Shown one piece after another: positions 9,241 to 18,159 of a stretch of 58,381 nucleotides of DNA. Below the pieces are notes generated by a model. It saw nothing but the letters and a program-made list of their open reading frames with translations, was not told where the DNA came from and did no database searches. The DNA lies in assembly GCA_016208685.1 (NCBI GenBank), contig JACQXM010000041.1, forward strand, positions 1-58,381, written 5' to 3'. The position numbers and the translations under genes were made by a program. Position 1 is the first letter of the stretch, and the number at the start of each line of letters is the position of its first letter. The DNA is from Planctomycetota bacterium (lineage in GTDB: Bacteria; Planctomycetota; Phycisphaerae; UBA1845).

Positions 9241-9600
9241 GGCGACCCCCCCCAACGAACCGTTCGGTCTGTCGCCGGCCTCTTGAGGCGCTTCTCACCG
9301 AACGGGCTTCTTGTTCGCGCTGGTAACCGCGCGCGAACTCCCTCTCTCAAGTTAAAATAGGATGACTGCGGAGTCAGGTGGATTTGGGCGAATTGTGCGC
9401 GTCAGCGGCGAAAGCCGGATAATCTGCGTGCGGTCCCGCGCAGGAACGAGACCTATGGGGGAAAGTCCTCTGGTTTGGGGTCCGGGAACCTGTCGTGGAG
9501 GCTGGGGCGTCCCATGCGGCGCGGGCTGGTATCGGTCCGCGTGGGGATCACCGGCGACGAGGCAGAGCGGGCCCTTTTGTGAGCGATCCGCCGGACCGAA
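9241..9600. other. Intergenic, no gene seen
   Basis: About 360 bp between the start of the surface lipoprotein (minus) and the stop of the first PEP-CTERM gene (minus). It contains an AT-richer patch around 9345-9362 that could hold the promoter of the lipoprotein gene, but I could not define convincing -35/-10 boxes. No conserved ORF or RNA is evident. Confidence 0.4.
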
Positions 9601-10347
9601 TTAACGCCCGCGGCGAGCCGCGCCGCGGACCGCTCCGAACCCGCCGAGGCCGAGAACGGCGAGCAACGCCGACGACGGCAGTGGGACCGGACTTCCCACG
9701 GCAAAGTCCGATCCGTCGTGGCACCGTCCCAACCCCTGGAACCGAAGCCCGAAACTGGCGCCGCCGAACGGGCCGCCGGATCGTTCGTTCAGAAACGCCG
9801 ACTCGAAGGCGGCGTTGGAGAGGTTGTCCAGGCCGGTGCCCAGCACGCTCAGCGTGAAGCGCGTGGTCTCCCCGGCGCGGATGCGCGGGGCGCGTGGTCC
9901 GCCAACGCCGTCCGTGATGAAGGCGGCGGCGGAGTTGTTGTTCATCACGCCAACGTCAAACCGGCCGGCGCCGTTCGGAGTGCGGATATTCCCAGGATCG
10001 AACCGGACGTACCACCCGGGCTCGTTGGGAGCGCTGAGCCCCGTGGCCCGCTGGCGGCGAACATCGTCCAGGTCGCCGCCGATGCGCGTGAAGGTTACGC
10101 CGGCGATGGTGGGCAGGTTGAACCCCCAGGCCGTAGCCCAGCCGTGCACTGAACCCGGCGAAGTATTGTGGATATCGACCATGATGCGTGCCGCCGTGTC
10201 GCTCAGCGACTGGTAGCTGAAGACGACATCAGCGGTGGCACCGGTGGCGGGCCGCGCGAGCCCGGCGAGCGACAGCGTCATGGAGGCGTCTGCGCCCAAG
10301 GCGGTTGAAAGAACCACGCCCAGCGATAGCGACAGCGGTGCTCGCAT
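9601..10347 (-). CDS. PEP-CTERM-type sorted surface protein (paralogue A)
   Basis: A 248-residue exported protein. The N-terminus MRAPLSLSLGVVLSTALGADAS is a signal peptide, and the C-terminus is a sorting tag of PEP-CTERM type with a variant motif (VPLPSSALLAVLGLGGFG, then an Arg-rich tail), expected to be processed by an exosortase. The middle region is all-beta and unassigned. It is a clear paralogue of the protein at 11562-12305: both share FSYQSLSDTAA / FTYQSLSDTAA, GTGLDNL and AFITDGVGGP. The start at 10347 is set by GGGAGGGGG just upstream and by the signal peptide; in-frame codons up to 10467 are not needed. No function is known beyond the cell surface or extracellular matrix. Confidence 0.8.
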   Translation of the reverse strand: MRAPLSLSLGVVLSTALGADASMTLSLAGLARPATGATADVVFSYQSLSDTAARIMVDIHNTSPGSVHGWATAWGFNLPTIAGVTFTRIGGDLDDVRRQRATGLSAPNEPGWYVRFDPGNIRTPNGAGRFDVGVMNNNSAAAFITDGVGGPRAPRIRAGETTRFTLSVLGTGLDNLSNAAFESAFLNERSGGPFGGASFGLRFQGLGRCHDGSDFAVGSPVPLPSSALLAVLGLGGFGAVRGAARRGR

Positions 10348-10743
10348 TTCCCCCTCCCGAACCGAATGGCCTGCGCGGCGCCCTTGCATGCCGCGCCGGC
10401 AGGGCGGCGGCATCCGGCGCGTATCAACTGAAACGAACGTGTGCGACGCGTACCCCAGGTAATTCATCGTAGGCAGGGGCGCGGGGCGAATCCAGGAACC
10501 AGCACGTCTTCCACTGCGCGTGGACCGATAGTCATTCAGCAGCGCCGGGTACGAGTGCGCGTGAGGGGTTTACCAAGCCCCGTCCGAAGCGCCGGCGGCG
10601 ATGAGATTTCGGTCGCTCCAGGGACAGGTCGATAAGGTGTCGCGACGCGCGCCTGCCGAGGGCGGCTCAGGTTGCCGGTGTTCGTACGGGGTTCTATGAT
10701 CCGATAAGGCAAGGCCGAGCGTGGTACGGCGGGACCGGGGCCG
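10348..10743. other. Divergent intergenic region between PEP-CTERM paralogue A and the NusG-like gene
   Basis: It holds the + strand promoter described at 10672-10700. The minus-strand promoter of the PEP-CTERM gene is not obvious. No ORF of coding character is seen. Confidence 0.4.
10672..10700 (+). promoter_or_regulatory. Candidate sigma70-type promoter of the NusG-like gene
   Basis: TTGCCG (10672-10677), 17-nt spacer, TATGAT (10695-10700). The predicted start is near 10707, giving a leader of about 37 nt before the ATG at 10744. Confidence 0.6.
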
Positions 10744-11334
10744 ATGTCTAGCGGGACGGAAGTGAGCGAGGCTTCGATCGTGACCATGGTGGACGTCACA
10801 GCGACGCCCGTAGAGGCGACGCATCCGGCTCCGCGCGTCGAGGCATTCACCGGCCGCTGGTGGGTTCTGCACACCAAGGCGCGGAACGAGAAGGCGGTCG
10901 CCGCCGACTTACAGCGCCTCTCCGCGCAGTATTTCCTGCCTCTGGTTCGGTGTCGGCGACGCTACGGCGGGCGCATCCGCGACGTCGATATCCCGCTGTT
11001 CCCCGGCTACGTCTTCCTGTGTGGCACGCCGGCGGACCGCTACCACGCCCTCCGCACGCACCGGGTGGCCAACGTACTGGAGGTGGGAGATCAGCGGCGG
11101 TTCGTGGCCGACTTGCGGCAGGTCCAGCGGGTGGTGGAGAGCGATGAGCCTGTGGATTTGTTCCCGCGGCTGGTCGCCGGGTGCCGTTGTCGTGTCATCG
11201 CCGGGAGCCTGGTCGGACTGGAAGGCGTAGTGATCCGCCGCCGCGGGCCGTGGCGGGTGTACGTAGGCGTCGAGTTTCTCGGTCAGTCCGCGGAGCTCGA
11301 GATCGACCCGTCAATGCTCGAGGTTCTCGACTGA
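10744..11334 (+). CDS. NusG/RfaH/UpxY-family transcription antitermination factor
   Basis: A 196-residue NusG paralogue. The NGN domain begins at about residue 38 (WWVLHTKARNEKAVAADL) with IPLFPGYVFLCG, the hallmark of specialised NusG proteins of the RfaH, UpxY and LoaP type. A C-terminal KOW-like segment (CRVIAGSLVGLEGVVIRRRG) follows. Such proteins travel with RNA polymerase and suppress termination in long operons, most often for capsule or exopolysaccharide synthesis. Two neighbours fit: a Wza-type export lipoprotein 1.6 kb downstream on the same strand, and PEP-CTERM proteins that are usually linked to exopolysaccharide loci. An ATG at 10786 is an alternative start after a low-complexity leader. 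Confidence 0.88.
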   Translation: MSSGTEVSEASIVTMVDVTATPVEATHPAPRVEAFTGRWWVLHTKARNEKAVAADLQRLSAQYFLPLVRCRRRYGGRIRDVDIPLFPGYVFLCGTPADRYHALRTHRVANVLEVGDQRRFVADLRQVQRVVESDEPVDLFPRLVAGCRCRVIAGSLVGLEGVVIRRRGPWRVYVGVEFLGQSAELEIDPSMLEVLD

Positions 11335-11561
11335 CGGAGAAAGCGCCTGAACGGGGCCCTGCGAAACGCCCCGCTCGCGAATGGCCCATCGGCGGTTCGG
11401 AATCCAGACCACCGGATCCGCGGGTAACCACCGACCCTACCATCGCCTAAGGCCGATAGCGCACGAGCGGGCCGCGCATGGCCGAGTCGACGCGAACATC
11501 CGGTGACGAATCCAGAGGGACGACCGGCGCCGACGCTGTCCCGTTGACTCACGCCTTGTGG

Positions 11562-12305
11562 TCAGGCCGCACGGTTGCGCCGGCGTGCGACCACGCCCGC
11601 GCCCGATAGCCCCAGAAGCGCCAGCAGCGCCGCCGAGGGAACCGGAATCACGGTGCCCACGGCCAGGTCGGACCCGTCGTTGGCCAGACCCTGGAACCGC
11701 ACGCCGAAGTTGTAGCCCGGACCGGACAGGCCGGTGGAGAGCTCACTCATGAAGGCCGTTTCGAACGCGGCATCCGTCAAATTGTCCAGACCCGTCCCCA
11801 CGACGTCGAGGGTGAACGTCGTGGTCTCGCCGATGAGGATCTTAGGCGCTGACGGGCCGCCGACGCCATCCGTGATGAAGGCATTGACCGAGTCGGCATT
11901 CATCACGCCGAAGTCGAAGTCGCCCGCGGCGTTCGGCGTCTTAATGTTGCCGGCGTCCAACCGGGCGTACCAGCCGGACTCATTGGGTGAGCCTAAGCCC
12001 GTGGCGTATTGCTTGCCAGAGTCGTCGACGTCACCACCGATGCTGGTGATGACGATGCCTGCCAGCGTCGGCACGTTGAAGCCGAAGGCCGTGATCCACC
12101 CACCGACCGCGGCCGGCGTGGTGTTCTCGATGTCGATGATGATCTTCGCCGCCGTGTCGCTGAGCGACTGGTAGGTGAATTCGACATCCGCGGTCACGCC
12201 CGTCGGAGGTTGAAACAAGCCGCTTACGCTCAAACTGATGGACGCTTGCGCCGAAGCTGAAAGCGCAAGGAGAACGCCCGCGCACAACGAAATGGTGGAT
12301 CTCAT
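11562..12305 (-). CDS. PEP-CTERM-type sorted surface protein (paralogue B)
   Basis: A 247-residue exported protein with signal peptide MRSTISLCAGVLLALSASAQAS and a C-terminal tag VIPVPSAALLALLGLSGAG followed by RRRNRAA, a variant of the PEP-CTERM exosortase signal (VPxPS instead of VPEP). The ATG at 12305 is fixed by a strong AGGAGG 6-8 nt upstream and by the signal peptide. It is homologous along its whole length to paralogue A (9601-10347), in the same orientation on the other side of the NusG-like gene, which suggests duplication around or together with that gene. A good promoter lies about 110 bp upstream. The central beta-rich domain is not assigned. Confidence 0.8.
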   Translation of the reverse strand: MRSTISLCAGVLLALSASAQASISLSVSGLFQPPTGVTADVEFTYQSLSDTAAKIIIDIENTTPAAVGGWITAFGFNVPTLAGIVITSIGGDVDDSGKQYATGLGSPNESGWYARLDAGNIKTPNAAGDFDFGVMNADSVNAFITDGVGGPSAPKILIGETTTFTLDVVGTGLDNLTDAAFETAFMSELSTGLSGPGYNFGVRFQGLANDGSDLAVGTVIPVPSAALLALLGLSGAGVVARRRNRAA

Positions 12306-12416
12306 CTGACCCCTCCTACCCGCGCTGCACATCGACCCTGGGCCTAGGGATGGGTAAGGGAGCAGCGCCGCCCCTACCCGCGTGCCGGCCTCCGGCACCG
12401 CCTTTTCAGGTGCCTG

Positions 12417-12446
12417 ATTCTACCGCTATTAACATCCGCCGGTCAA
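12417..12446 (-). promoter_or_regulatory. Candidate promoter of PEP-CTERM paralogue B
   Basis: On the minus strand TTGACC (12441-12446), 18-nt spacer, TAGAAT (12417-12422). The predicted transcript start near 12410 leaves a leader of about 105 nt before the ATG at 12305. Confidence 0.6.
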
Positions 12447-12699
12447 TTGCGAGATCGTGAATCTTCCCGATTTCGGTCGGGCGGCAAAGGCGGCCCTTCC
12501 GGCTGGCGATGCCGTGGTCCCTTGTCGCCAGCGCTGCGCCCGGAGCCCCACAGGGAACCCTAACCGGACCGCTCGCAATCGACTCGTTAGCCACCGCCGG
12601 TACATAGTCCCAGAATGGGGTCCGCGGGGCACCTGTGCGGCCGAGACCGGTCGCCAGACCACGCTGCCGCCCGCCGAACCGCTGCGTTCTCAGTATTGG

Positions 12700-12768
12700 A
12701 AAACCCGTTGGCCGGGGTCCCCCACGCACCGCCGCTGGCGGATTTAGTGGGCGCTGCGCCGGGTTTTT
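12700..12768 (+). terminator. Terminator-like inverted repeat upstream of the wza-like gene
   Basis: AAAACCCG (12700-12707) pairs perfectly with CGGGTTTT (12760-12767), with a short run of Ts at the end (12764-12768). The 52-nt interior is GC-rich and can fold further. It lies 184 bp upstream of the export gene on the same strand. It could be an attenuator read through with help of the NusG-like factor, but the large loop makes this a weak call. Confidence 0.3.
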
Positions 12769-12951
12769 GTCGAAATCAAACTTCTCATAATGGCGGTCAC
12801 GGCGTTTGCGGAGGATCGCACGGCGGAGCGGGCGCCGGAAGTAATGTTTCGTTCGGGCGGCGGTTATCGGGCCGAGTGTTCAGCGGCCGGGCGGCGCGGA
12901 TTCTCGCCTGCGGCCCTTTTCCGGCGACCCTTCTGAGACAGGGACGGCACG

Positions 12952-14142
12952 ATGCTACAGCGACACGGATGGCGGCAAGCGACGGTGGCGGCGCGGTTCA
13001 GTTGGCTCCTGCCCTGCCTGGGCGTGATCTGGCCTCTCGGGTGCGCCAAGGAGCACCGCATCAGCCTGGCGCAGTTCCTGGCCCAACAGCAGTCGGCGCC
13101 TGCGCCCGCCGAGCCGGGCACGCCGGAGAGCGCCGCGGCCGCCGCGGCCAACCTGGAACGATACATCGGACCCTACCGCGTTGGCACCGGCGACGTGCTG
13201 CTGGTGACCCTCACCCGCGCCGACCAAACCGGGCTGTTCCCGCCGGTCCAGGTGCGCGTGGATCGCAACGGCGAGATCGATCTTCCCATCGTGGGTGCCG
13301 TCAAAGTGCGGGACATGGAGCTGGAGGACATCGATGACCGCATCCGCGCCGCCTACGTTCCCGCGGTGCTCACCGAGGGGGTCGTCCATGTCACGCTCGT
13401 TACACCGGAGCCCACCAACGTGCTGGTGGTGGGCGCGGTCACGGCGCCCGGGCTGGTGCAGCTCCGGCACACGGAGCGCAACCTGCTGTATGCCCTGGTG
13501 GGCGCCGGCGGAGTGTCCTCGATGGCCTCGGGCCAGGCTACGGTGCGGCGCATCCGCAAGCCCGACGCGGCCGAAGCGTACCGGCTGACCGATCCCCTGG
13601 AGCTCCGGACGGCACTCGCCGCCGAACCTCTGGAGAACGGCGACATCGTCTACGTACATGCGGCCCAGCCCAACACCGTGTTTGTCGGCGGGCTGGTGCT
13701 GCGCAGCGCGCCGCAGGTGTATCCCCCGGGCACCAACGTAACCGTGCTCCAGGCGCTGGCGGCGGCCGGCGGACTGCGCACCGACGTGACACCGACCCAG
13801 GGCACGCTCATCCGACGCCTGTCCGACGGTCAGGACGTGCACGTAAAGCTCAACCTGAACCGTCTGGCCATGGGACGGGACCCGAACATCAGCCTGCAGG
13901 CAGGGGACATCCTCTGGGTGCCGGAGACCCTGGGCACGACCATCCAGGACTTCATCAACCGCAATCTGTACCTCCGCGCCGGCGCCAGCGTGAACTACAA
14001 CGTGCGCGGCATCGAGTTCCTTAACCGCCAGGACCAGCAGGGCGGGGGCGGCTCGGGAAGCGGGAACCTCCAGGACGCCTTCGACCCCTTCGGCTTCCTG
14101 AACCAGAACTCGCTGCTCCAGGGAATCAGCAGCCGGCCGTAG
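12952..14142 (+). CDS. Wza-type polysaccharide export outer-membrane lipoprotein
   Basis: A 396-residue export protein. The signal peptide ends in a lipobox (WPLGC, Cys at about residue 31). A Poly_export domain follows (YRVGTGDVLLVTLTRAD, then VRVDRNGEIDLPIVGAVKV) and two SLBB-type beta-grasp repeats (VLVVGAVTAPGLVQL..., VFVGGLVLRSAPQVYPPG...ALAAAGGL). This is the family of Wza, KpsD and GumB, forming the outer-membrane channel for capsule or exopolysaccharide. No polymerase, flippase or tyrosine kinase gene is visible next to it. The long Gly/Ser and Asn/Gln-rich tail (about 40 residues) is not part of the core. It ends 9 bp before the convergent polX gene. Confidence 0.9.
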   Translation: MLQRHGWRQATVAARFSWLLPCLGVIWPLGCAKEHRISLAQFLAQQQSAPAPAEPGTPESAAAAAANLERYIGPYRVGTGDVLLVTLTRADQTGLFPPVQVRVDRNGEIDLPIVGAVKVRDMELEDIDDRIRAAYVPAVLTEGVVHVTLVTPEPTNVLVVGAVTAPGLVQLRHTERNLLYALVGAGGVSSMASGQATVRRIRKPDAAEAYRLTDPLELRTALAAEPLENGDIVYVHAAQPNTVFVGGLVLRSAPQVYPPGTNVTVLQALAAAGGLRTDVTPTQGTLIRRLSDGQDVHVKLNLNRLAMGRDPNISLQAGDILWVPETLGTTIQDFINRNLYLRAGASVNYNVRGIEFLNRQDQQGGGGSGSGNLQDAFDPFGFLNQNSLLQGISSRP

Positions 14143-14151
14143 GGGGAAGCC

Positions 14152-15891
14152 TCACGCGCCGCGCTTCCTGGCGATCAACTTCCGCAGGGCGGCCGGCGTG
14201 AGGCAATTGGCGATGCTCTGCTTCGCCGCCCCGCCGCGGCGCGCGGTGAGCACACCGTAGCGCATCTGGTCGAGCTGCGTGGTGCGATGCGCGTCCGTGT
14301 CGATCACCAGGTGCGCGCCGGCAGCCAGTGCCTGCCGCACGTGCAGGTCCTTCAGATCCAACCGCTTCCAACTCGCGTTGATCTCCAGCAGCGTATGGGT
14401 CCGCGCCGCGGCCTCTACCACGGCGGCCATGTCCATCTCCATGGCCGGCCGCTCGTTAAGCAGCCGCCCCGTGGGGTGGCCGATGGCGCTGACGTAACGG
14501 TTGCTCATCGCCGCCAGCGTGCGCTCCGTGGGAGAGAGCTTGTGCGCCCCGCCGCTGCCCATCGCGGAGTGGATGCTGGCCACCACCCAGTCGCACGCGG
14601 CAAGGATCTCGTCGGGATAGTCCAGGCTGCCGTCGGGCAGGATGTCGCACTCACAGCCCGCGAGTATGGCGATGCCGCGGACGCGCTCGGCCGCTTTCCG
14701 AATTTCGGAAAGGTGCTTGCGCATCCGCTCTACCGACAGGCCGTTGGCGATGGTGCTGCTTCTGGAGTGGTCACAGATGGCGATGTAACCGTACCCCAGG
14801 GCCTGGGCCGCGGCGGCCATTTCCTCGATGGTGTTCTTGCCGTCGCTGGCGACGGTGTGCATGTGCAGATCGCCGCGGATGTCATCAAGTGCCACCAGTG
14901 TGTCGAAGCTGTCGGCAGCCGCTTCCAGTTCGCCACGATCCTCGCGCAGCTCGGGAGGGACGAAGGGCACGCCGAGTTTCTTGTAGACGTCCTCCTCGCG
15001 CCGGCCGGCAAGCTGCTTTTCGCCGTCGAACAACCCGTATTCGTTCAGCCGCCACTTGCGTTTGACGGCAAGCTCTCGCAACCGCACGTTGTGTTGTTTG
15101 GACCCCGTGAAATACTGAAGCGCCGCCCCATAGGACTCTCCGGGCACGACGCGCAAGTCCACCTGCAACTCGCGCCCGTCACCGATGTCGACGGTGACCG
15201 AACCTTTCGTGCCGCCGGACGCCAACACCCGCTTGACGCCCTCCATGGCCGAGAACTGCTTGACGATGCGCTCGCCATCGGCGGCGTCGCACAGGATGTC
15301 CACGTCACCGATCGTCTCAGCGCCGCGGCGTAGCGAGCCGGCAATGGACACATGCGTGACACCAGGCAGTTCGCGAAGCCACGCAACGATCTTCTCCGCG
15401 ATGGGTAGCGCCTCGCCCAGGGGCGTGCGGCCGGCGCTGCTTTCCAGAAAAGCGATCCCCTCCGCGATCTTGCGCACACTCGTTTCGCCCATGCCCTTGA
15501 GCTTGGCGAGCGACCCGGATTCGATGGCGCGCTTCAGGTCCGCCAGTTCGCGTACGCCGAGCTCCTTGTAGGCCAGAGCGACCTTCTTGGGCCCCAGCGT
15601 GGGGATTTCCAGCAGCTTGGGAAGGCCCGCGGGCAGCTTGGCTTCCAGCTCCGTGAGCACGTCGATGTGCCCGGTGTTGAGGTACTGGACGATGCGGTCC
15701 GCCGTGCCCTTGCCGATCCCCGGCAGTTCGGTGAGGCGACCGCTCTCAGCCAGAGCGGCCACGTCTTCCGTGGCGTCACCCAGCGTCCGCGAAGCGCGGC
15801 GGTAGGAGTTCACGCGGAAGCTGTCGGCACCGTCGATCTCCAGCAGATCGGCGATGCGACCGAACACCCGCGCTAGTTCCGCATTGACCAT
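14152..15891 (-). CDS. polX: DNA polymerase/3'-5' exonuclease PolX (Pol X plus PHP domain)
   Basis: A 579-residue bacterial family X polymerase. Helix-hairpin-helix elements at the N-terminus (LPGIGKGTADRI, PTLGPKKVALAY, KGMGETSVRKIAEG) are followed by the polymerase catalytic motif GSLRRGAETIGDVDILCDA with the DxD carboxylates. The C-terminal PHP metal-dependent exonuclease domain has DLHMHTVASDG, CDHSRSS and DTDAH. The length fits the family (about 570). The likely role is gap filling in base-excision repair. I chose the ATG at 15891 over 15900 because an AGGA lies 7-8 nt upstream of it and the conserved N-terminus (VNAELARVFGRIADLLEI) starts there. Single gene, convergent with the export lipoprotein gene. 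Confidence 0.92.
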   Translation of the reverse strand: MVNAELARVFGRIADLLEIDGADSFRVNSYRRASRTLGDATEDVAALAESGRLTELPGIGKGTADRIVQYLNTGHIDVLTELEAKLPAGLPKLLEIPTLGPKKVALAYKELGVRELADLKRAIESGSLAKLKGMGETSVRKIAEGIAFLESSAGRTPLGEALPIAEKIVAWLRELPGVTHVSIAGSLRRGAETIGDVDILCDAADGERIVKQFSAMEGVKRVLASGGTKGSVTVDIGDGRELQVDLRVVPGESYGAALQYFTGSKQHNVRLRELAVKRKWRLNEYGLFDGEKQLAGRREEDVYKKLGVPFVPPELREDRGELEAAADSFDTLVALDDIRGDLHMHTVASDGKNTIEEMAAAAQALGYGYIAICDHSRSSTIANGLSVERMRKHLSEIRKAAERVRGIAILAGCECDILPDGSLDYPDEILAACDWVVASIHSAMGSGGAHKLSPTERTLAAMSNRYVSAIGHPTGRLLNERPAMEMDMAAVVEAAARTHTLLEINASWKRLDLKDLHVRQALAAGAHLVIDTDAHRTTQLDQMRYGVLTARRGGAAKQSIANCLTPAALRKLIARKRGA

Positions 15892-16478
15892 GGCTGCCAT
15901 CCTGAAGCGACGGGCTAATCATATTCCACGCCCACCATCTGTGAAGGCAGCGCCATCGGAACGTGCCGCCGGCCCCGAGGACCGTGGTTTGAGACAAACG
16001 CGCCGGATTCGGCTACCATCAGTGCATGGGCGGCACGGTGCGAAGCGAAGAACGGCACGGCCGCGCCCGACTCCACCGGTTGAAACCGGTGGCTCGGGCG
16101 CAGGTGTGTTCCCTGGTCCGTGCTCCCTTGCCTCCCTGCGCCGCCCCGCCGCGGAGCCTGCCCTTGACGAGACGTGCCAAGGGTCGCTTCGTCGCTCTAA
16201 CCGTGCGCAACGTCATGGCGGCGCTGCGCTTGGCCATGCCACCCCGCCCCTTCGGCGCTTTGTCGCTTCGTCGCTTCGTCGCGTTAACCGTGCGCGACGT
16301 CATGGCGGCGCTGCGCTTGGCCATGGCACCCGACTCGTTCGTCGCTTCGTCGCTTCGTCGCTTCGTCGCTATCCCTACCCACTCCCTGACGGACAGGCGG
16401 TTCGCCCACTCCATCCGCATCATGTCCGCGTGCGCGGCGCTGATGCCGGGCGGCCTCGAGGCCCAGGCCGGAGACCGC
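15892..16478. repeat. Repeat-rich intergenic region upstream of the gamma-glutamyltransferase-like gene
   Basis: Two copies of the dispersed repeat (GTCATGGCGGCGCTGCGC core, at 16213 and 16301) lie in inverse orientation to the copies inside the sulfatase gene. They alternate with tandem TCGTCGCT units at 16256-16285 and 16338-16372. An open frame runs through from 16026 into the downstream gene, but its translation here is repeat-derived, and a good ribosome site precedes the ATG at 16479, so I treat this as non-coding. Confidence 0.7.
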
Positions 16479-18107
16479 ATGACGGGTGCGGCGTTTGCGA
16501 CCCGGTCTGAGGTCATCGCGCGCCACGCCGCGGCAGCCACCAGCCAGCCGCTGGTCACCCAGATCGCCATCGACATCCTGAAGCAAGGCGGCAGCGCCGT
16601 GGACGCCGCCATCGCCGCTAACGCCGCGTTGGGTCTGATGGAGCCCACCGGGTCCGGAATCGGCGGGGACCTTTTCGCCATCGTCTGGGACGCCGGCACG
16701 AAGAAGCTCTACGGACTCAATGGCAGCGGCCGCAGCCCCTACGACCTGAGCCTCGAACATCTCCGCCGGCAGGGATTGACCTCCATTCCCCCCTACGGGC
16801 CGTTGCCGGTGACGGTTCCCGGATGCGTGGACGGCTGGTTTGAGCTGCACCATCGCTTCGGCCGGTTGCCCATGAGCGCCGTGCTCGCGCCGGCGATCGC
16901 GTACGCCCGGGAGGGGTTCCCGGTGTCGGAACTGATCGCGCACTACTGGTCGCGCGGCGGGACCAAACTCAAGGACCAGCCGAACTTCGCGGCCACGTTC
17001 CTCCCCGCCGGTCGGGCCCCGGGCAAAGGAGATGTTTTCAAGAACCCGGACCTGGCGCGGACCTACGAGGCACTCGCCCGAGACGGTCGCGACGCGTTCT
17101 ACCGCGGCGAGCTTACCAACGTGATGGTCGGCTTCTGCGAGCGCGTGGGGTGTTTCCTTCGTGCCCGCGACTTCGCCGAGCACACCTCGACCTGGGTCGA
17201 CCCGGTGTCCACGAGCTATCGCGGGTACGAGGTGTGGGAGCTACCTCCCAACGGTCAGGGTATTGCCGTGCTTCAGATGCTTAACATCCTTGAGGCGTTC
17301 GACCTGCGGGCCATGGGACACCACTCGGCCGACTATCTGCACCACCTGATCGAAGCCAAGAAAATCGCCTTCGAGGATCGGGCGCGGTTCTACGCCGACC
17401 CGGCCTTCGCGCCGGTGCCCACCGCAGAGTTGATCTCGAAGCCCTACGCCGCTGGCCGTCGCGCGCTGCTCGACCCCCGGCAGGCGTCGCAGAAGCTCGA
17501 CCCCGGCGATCCACGTCTGGCGCAGGGCGACACCATCTACCTCACCGTGGCCGACGGGGAGCGAAACATGGTTTCCCTGGTGCAGAGCAACTACCGCGGC
17601 TTCGGTTCCGGGCTGGTGCCCGACGGGCTGGGCTTCGTACTGCACGACCGGGGCGAGCTGTTTTCGCTTGCGGAGGGCCACCCGAACGTCTACGCGCCGC
17701 ACAAGCGGCCGTTCCACACCATCATCCCCGGTTTCGTCACCCGCGAGGGCAGGCCCTGGCTGAGCTTCGGAGTCATGGGCGGAGACATGCAGCCCCAGGG
17801 GCACGTGCAGGTGCTGAGCAACCTGATCGACTTCGGCATGAATGTGCAGGAGGCCGCCGACGCCGCGCGGTTCCATCATCAGGGCTCGTCGGAGCCCACG
17901 GGCGAACGGATGTCCGACGGAGGTTGGGTGGCGTTGGAGTCGGGAATCGCGGTGGAGGTGCGCCGCGAGCTGGCGCAGCGCGGGCACAGGATCACCTTCG
18001 AGTCCGACGGCTTCGGCGGGTGTCAGGCGATCCTCTACGATGTCCGGCGCGATCTATACATCGCGGCCTCGGAGTCGCGCAAGGACGGGCAAGCAGCAGG
18101 GTACTGA
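16479..18107 (+). CDS. Gamma-glutamyltransferase / glutathione hydrolase-like Ntn-hydrolase
   Basis: A 542-residue member of the GGT family. N-terminal phrases SQPLVTQIAIDILKQGGSAVDAAIAANAALG and GSGIGGDLFAIVW are typical of the large subunit. The autoprocessing/nucleophile Thr is seen at residue 352 in GDTIYLTVADGERNMVS, followed by QSNYRGFGSGLVPDGLGFVLHDRG and the MGGDMQPQGHVQ motif. The DTIYLTV form (instead of TTHxSV) is found in the YwrD-like subgroup whose substrate is not firmly glutathione. No signal peptide is clear. The start at 16479 is supported by GGAG 5 nt upstream and by normal family length; the upstream in-frame extension is repeat DNA. Single gene 52 bp before thiE. Confidence 0.9.
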   Translation: MTGAAFATRSEVIARHAAAATSQPLVTQIAIDILKQGGSAVDAAIAANAALGLMEPTGSGIGGDLFAIVWDAGTKKLYGLNGSGRSPYDLSLEHLRRQGLTSIPPYGPLPVTVPGCVDGWFELHHRFGRLPMSAVLAPAIAYAREGFPVSELIAHYWSRGGTKLKDQPNFAATFLPAGRAPGKGDVFKNPDLARTYEALARDGRDAFYRGELTNVMVGFCERVGCFLRARDFAEHTSTWVDPVSTSYRGYEVWELPPNGQGIAVLQMLNILEAFDLRAMGHHSADYLHHLIEAKKIAFEDRARFYADPAFAPVPTAELISKPYAAGRRALLDPRQASQKLDPGDPRLAQGDTIYLTVADGERNMVSLVQSNYRGFGSGLVPDGLGFVLHDRGELFSLAEGHPNVYAPHKRPFHTIIPGFVTREGRPWLSFGVMGGDMQPQGHVQVLSNLIDFGMNVQEAADAARFHHQGSSEPTGERMSDGGWVALESGIAVEVRRELAQRGHRITFESDGFGGCQAILYDVRRDLYIAASESRKDGQAAGY

Positions 18108-18159
18108 CTTCACCGCGGCTCACGCGCACCCGGTGCCGGCCGCGCGGAATCGCGCATCG

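Larger units (their letters stand above)
12306..12951. other. Divergent intergenic region upstream of the polysaccharide export gene
   Basis: About 650 bp. It contains the minus-strand promoter at 12417-12446 and the terminator-like inverted repeat at 12700-12768. The several short open frames here have no coding character. A promoter for the Wza-type gene was not identified with confidence. Confidence 0.4.

Noticed and set aside
9455..9500. GGGGGAAAGTCCTCTGG, resembling the RNase P RNA P4 signature
   Set aside because: The other universally conserved RNase P RNA elements (second P4 strand, CR-IV/CR-V) are not found nearby, so the match is chance.
12690..12770. Possible c-di-GMP riboswitch upstream of the export gene
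   Set aside because: Only a short CACGCA resemblance; the conserved GEMM core and tetraloop-receptor are absent.
16026..16478. N-terminal extension of the GGT-like protein
   Set aside because: It is translated repeat DNA; a GGAG site precedes the ATG at 16479 and the length then fits the family.
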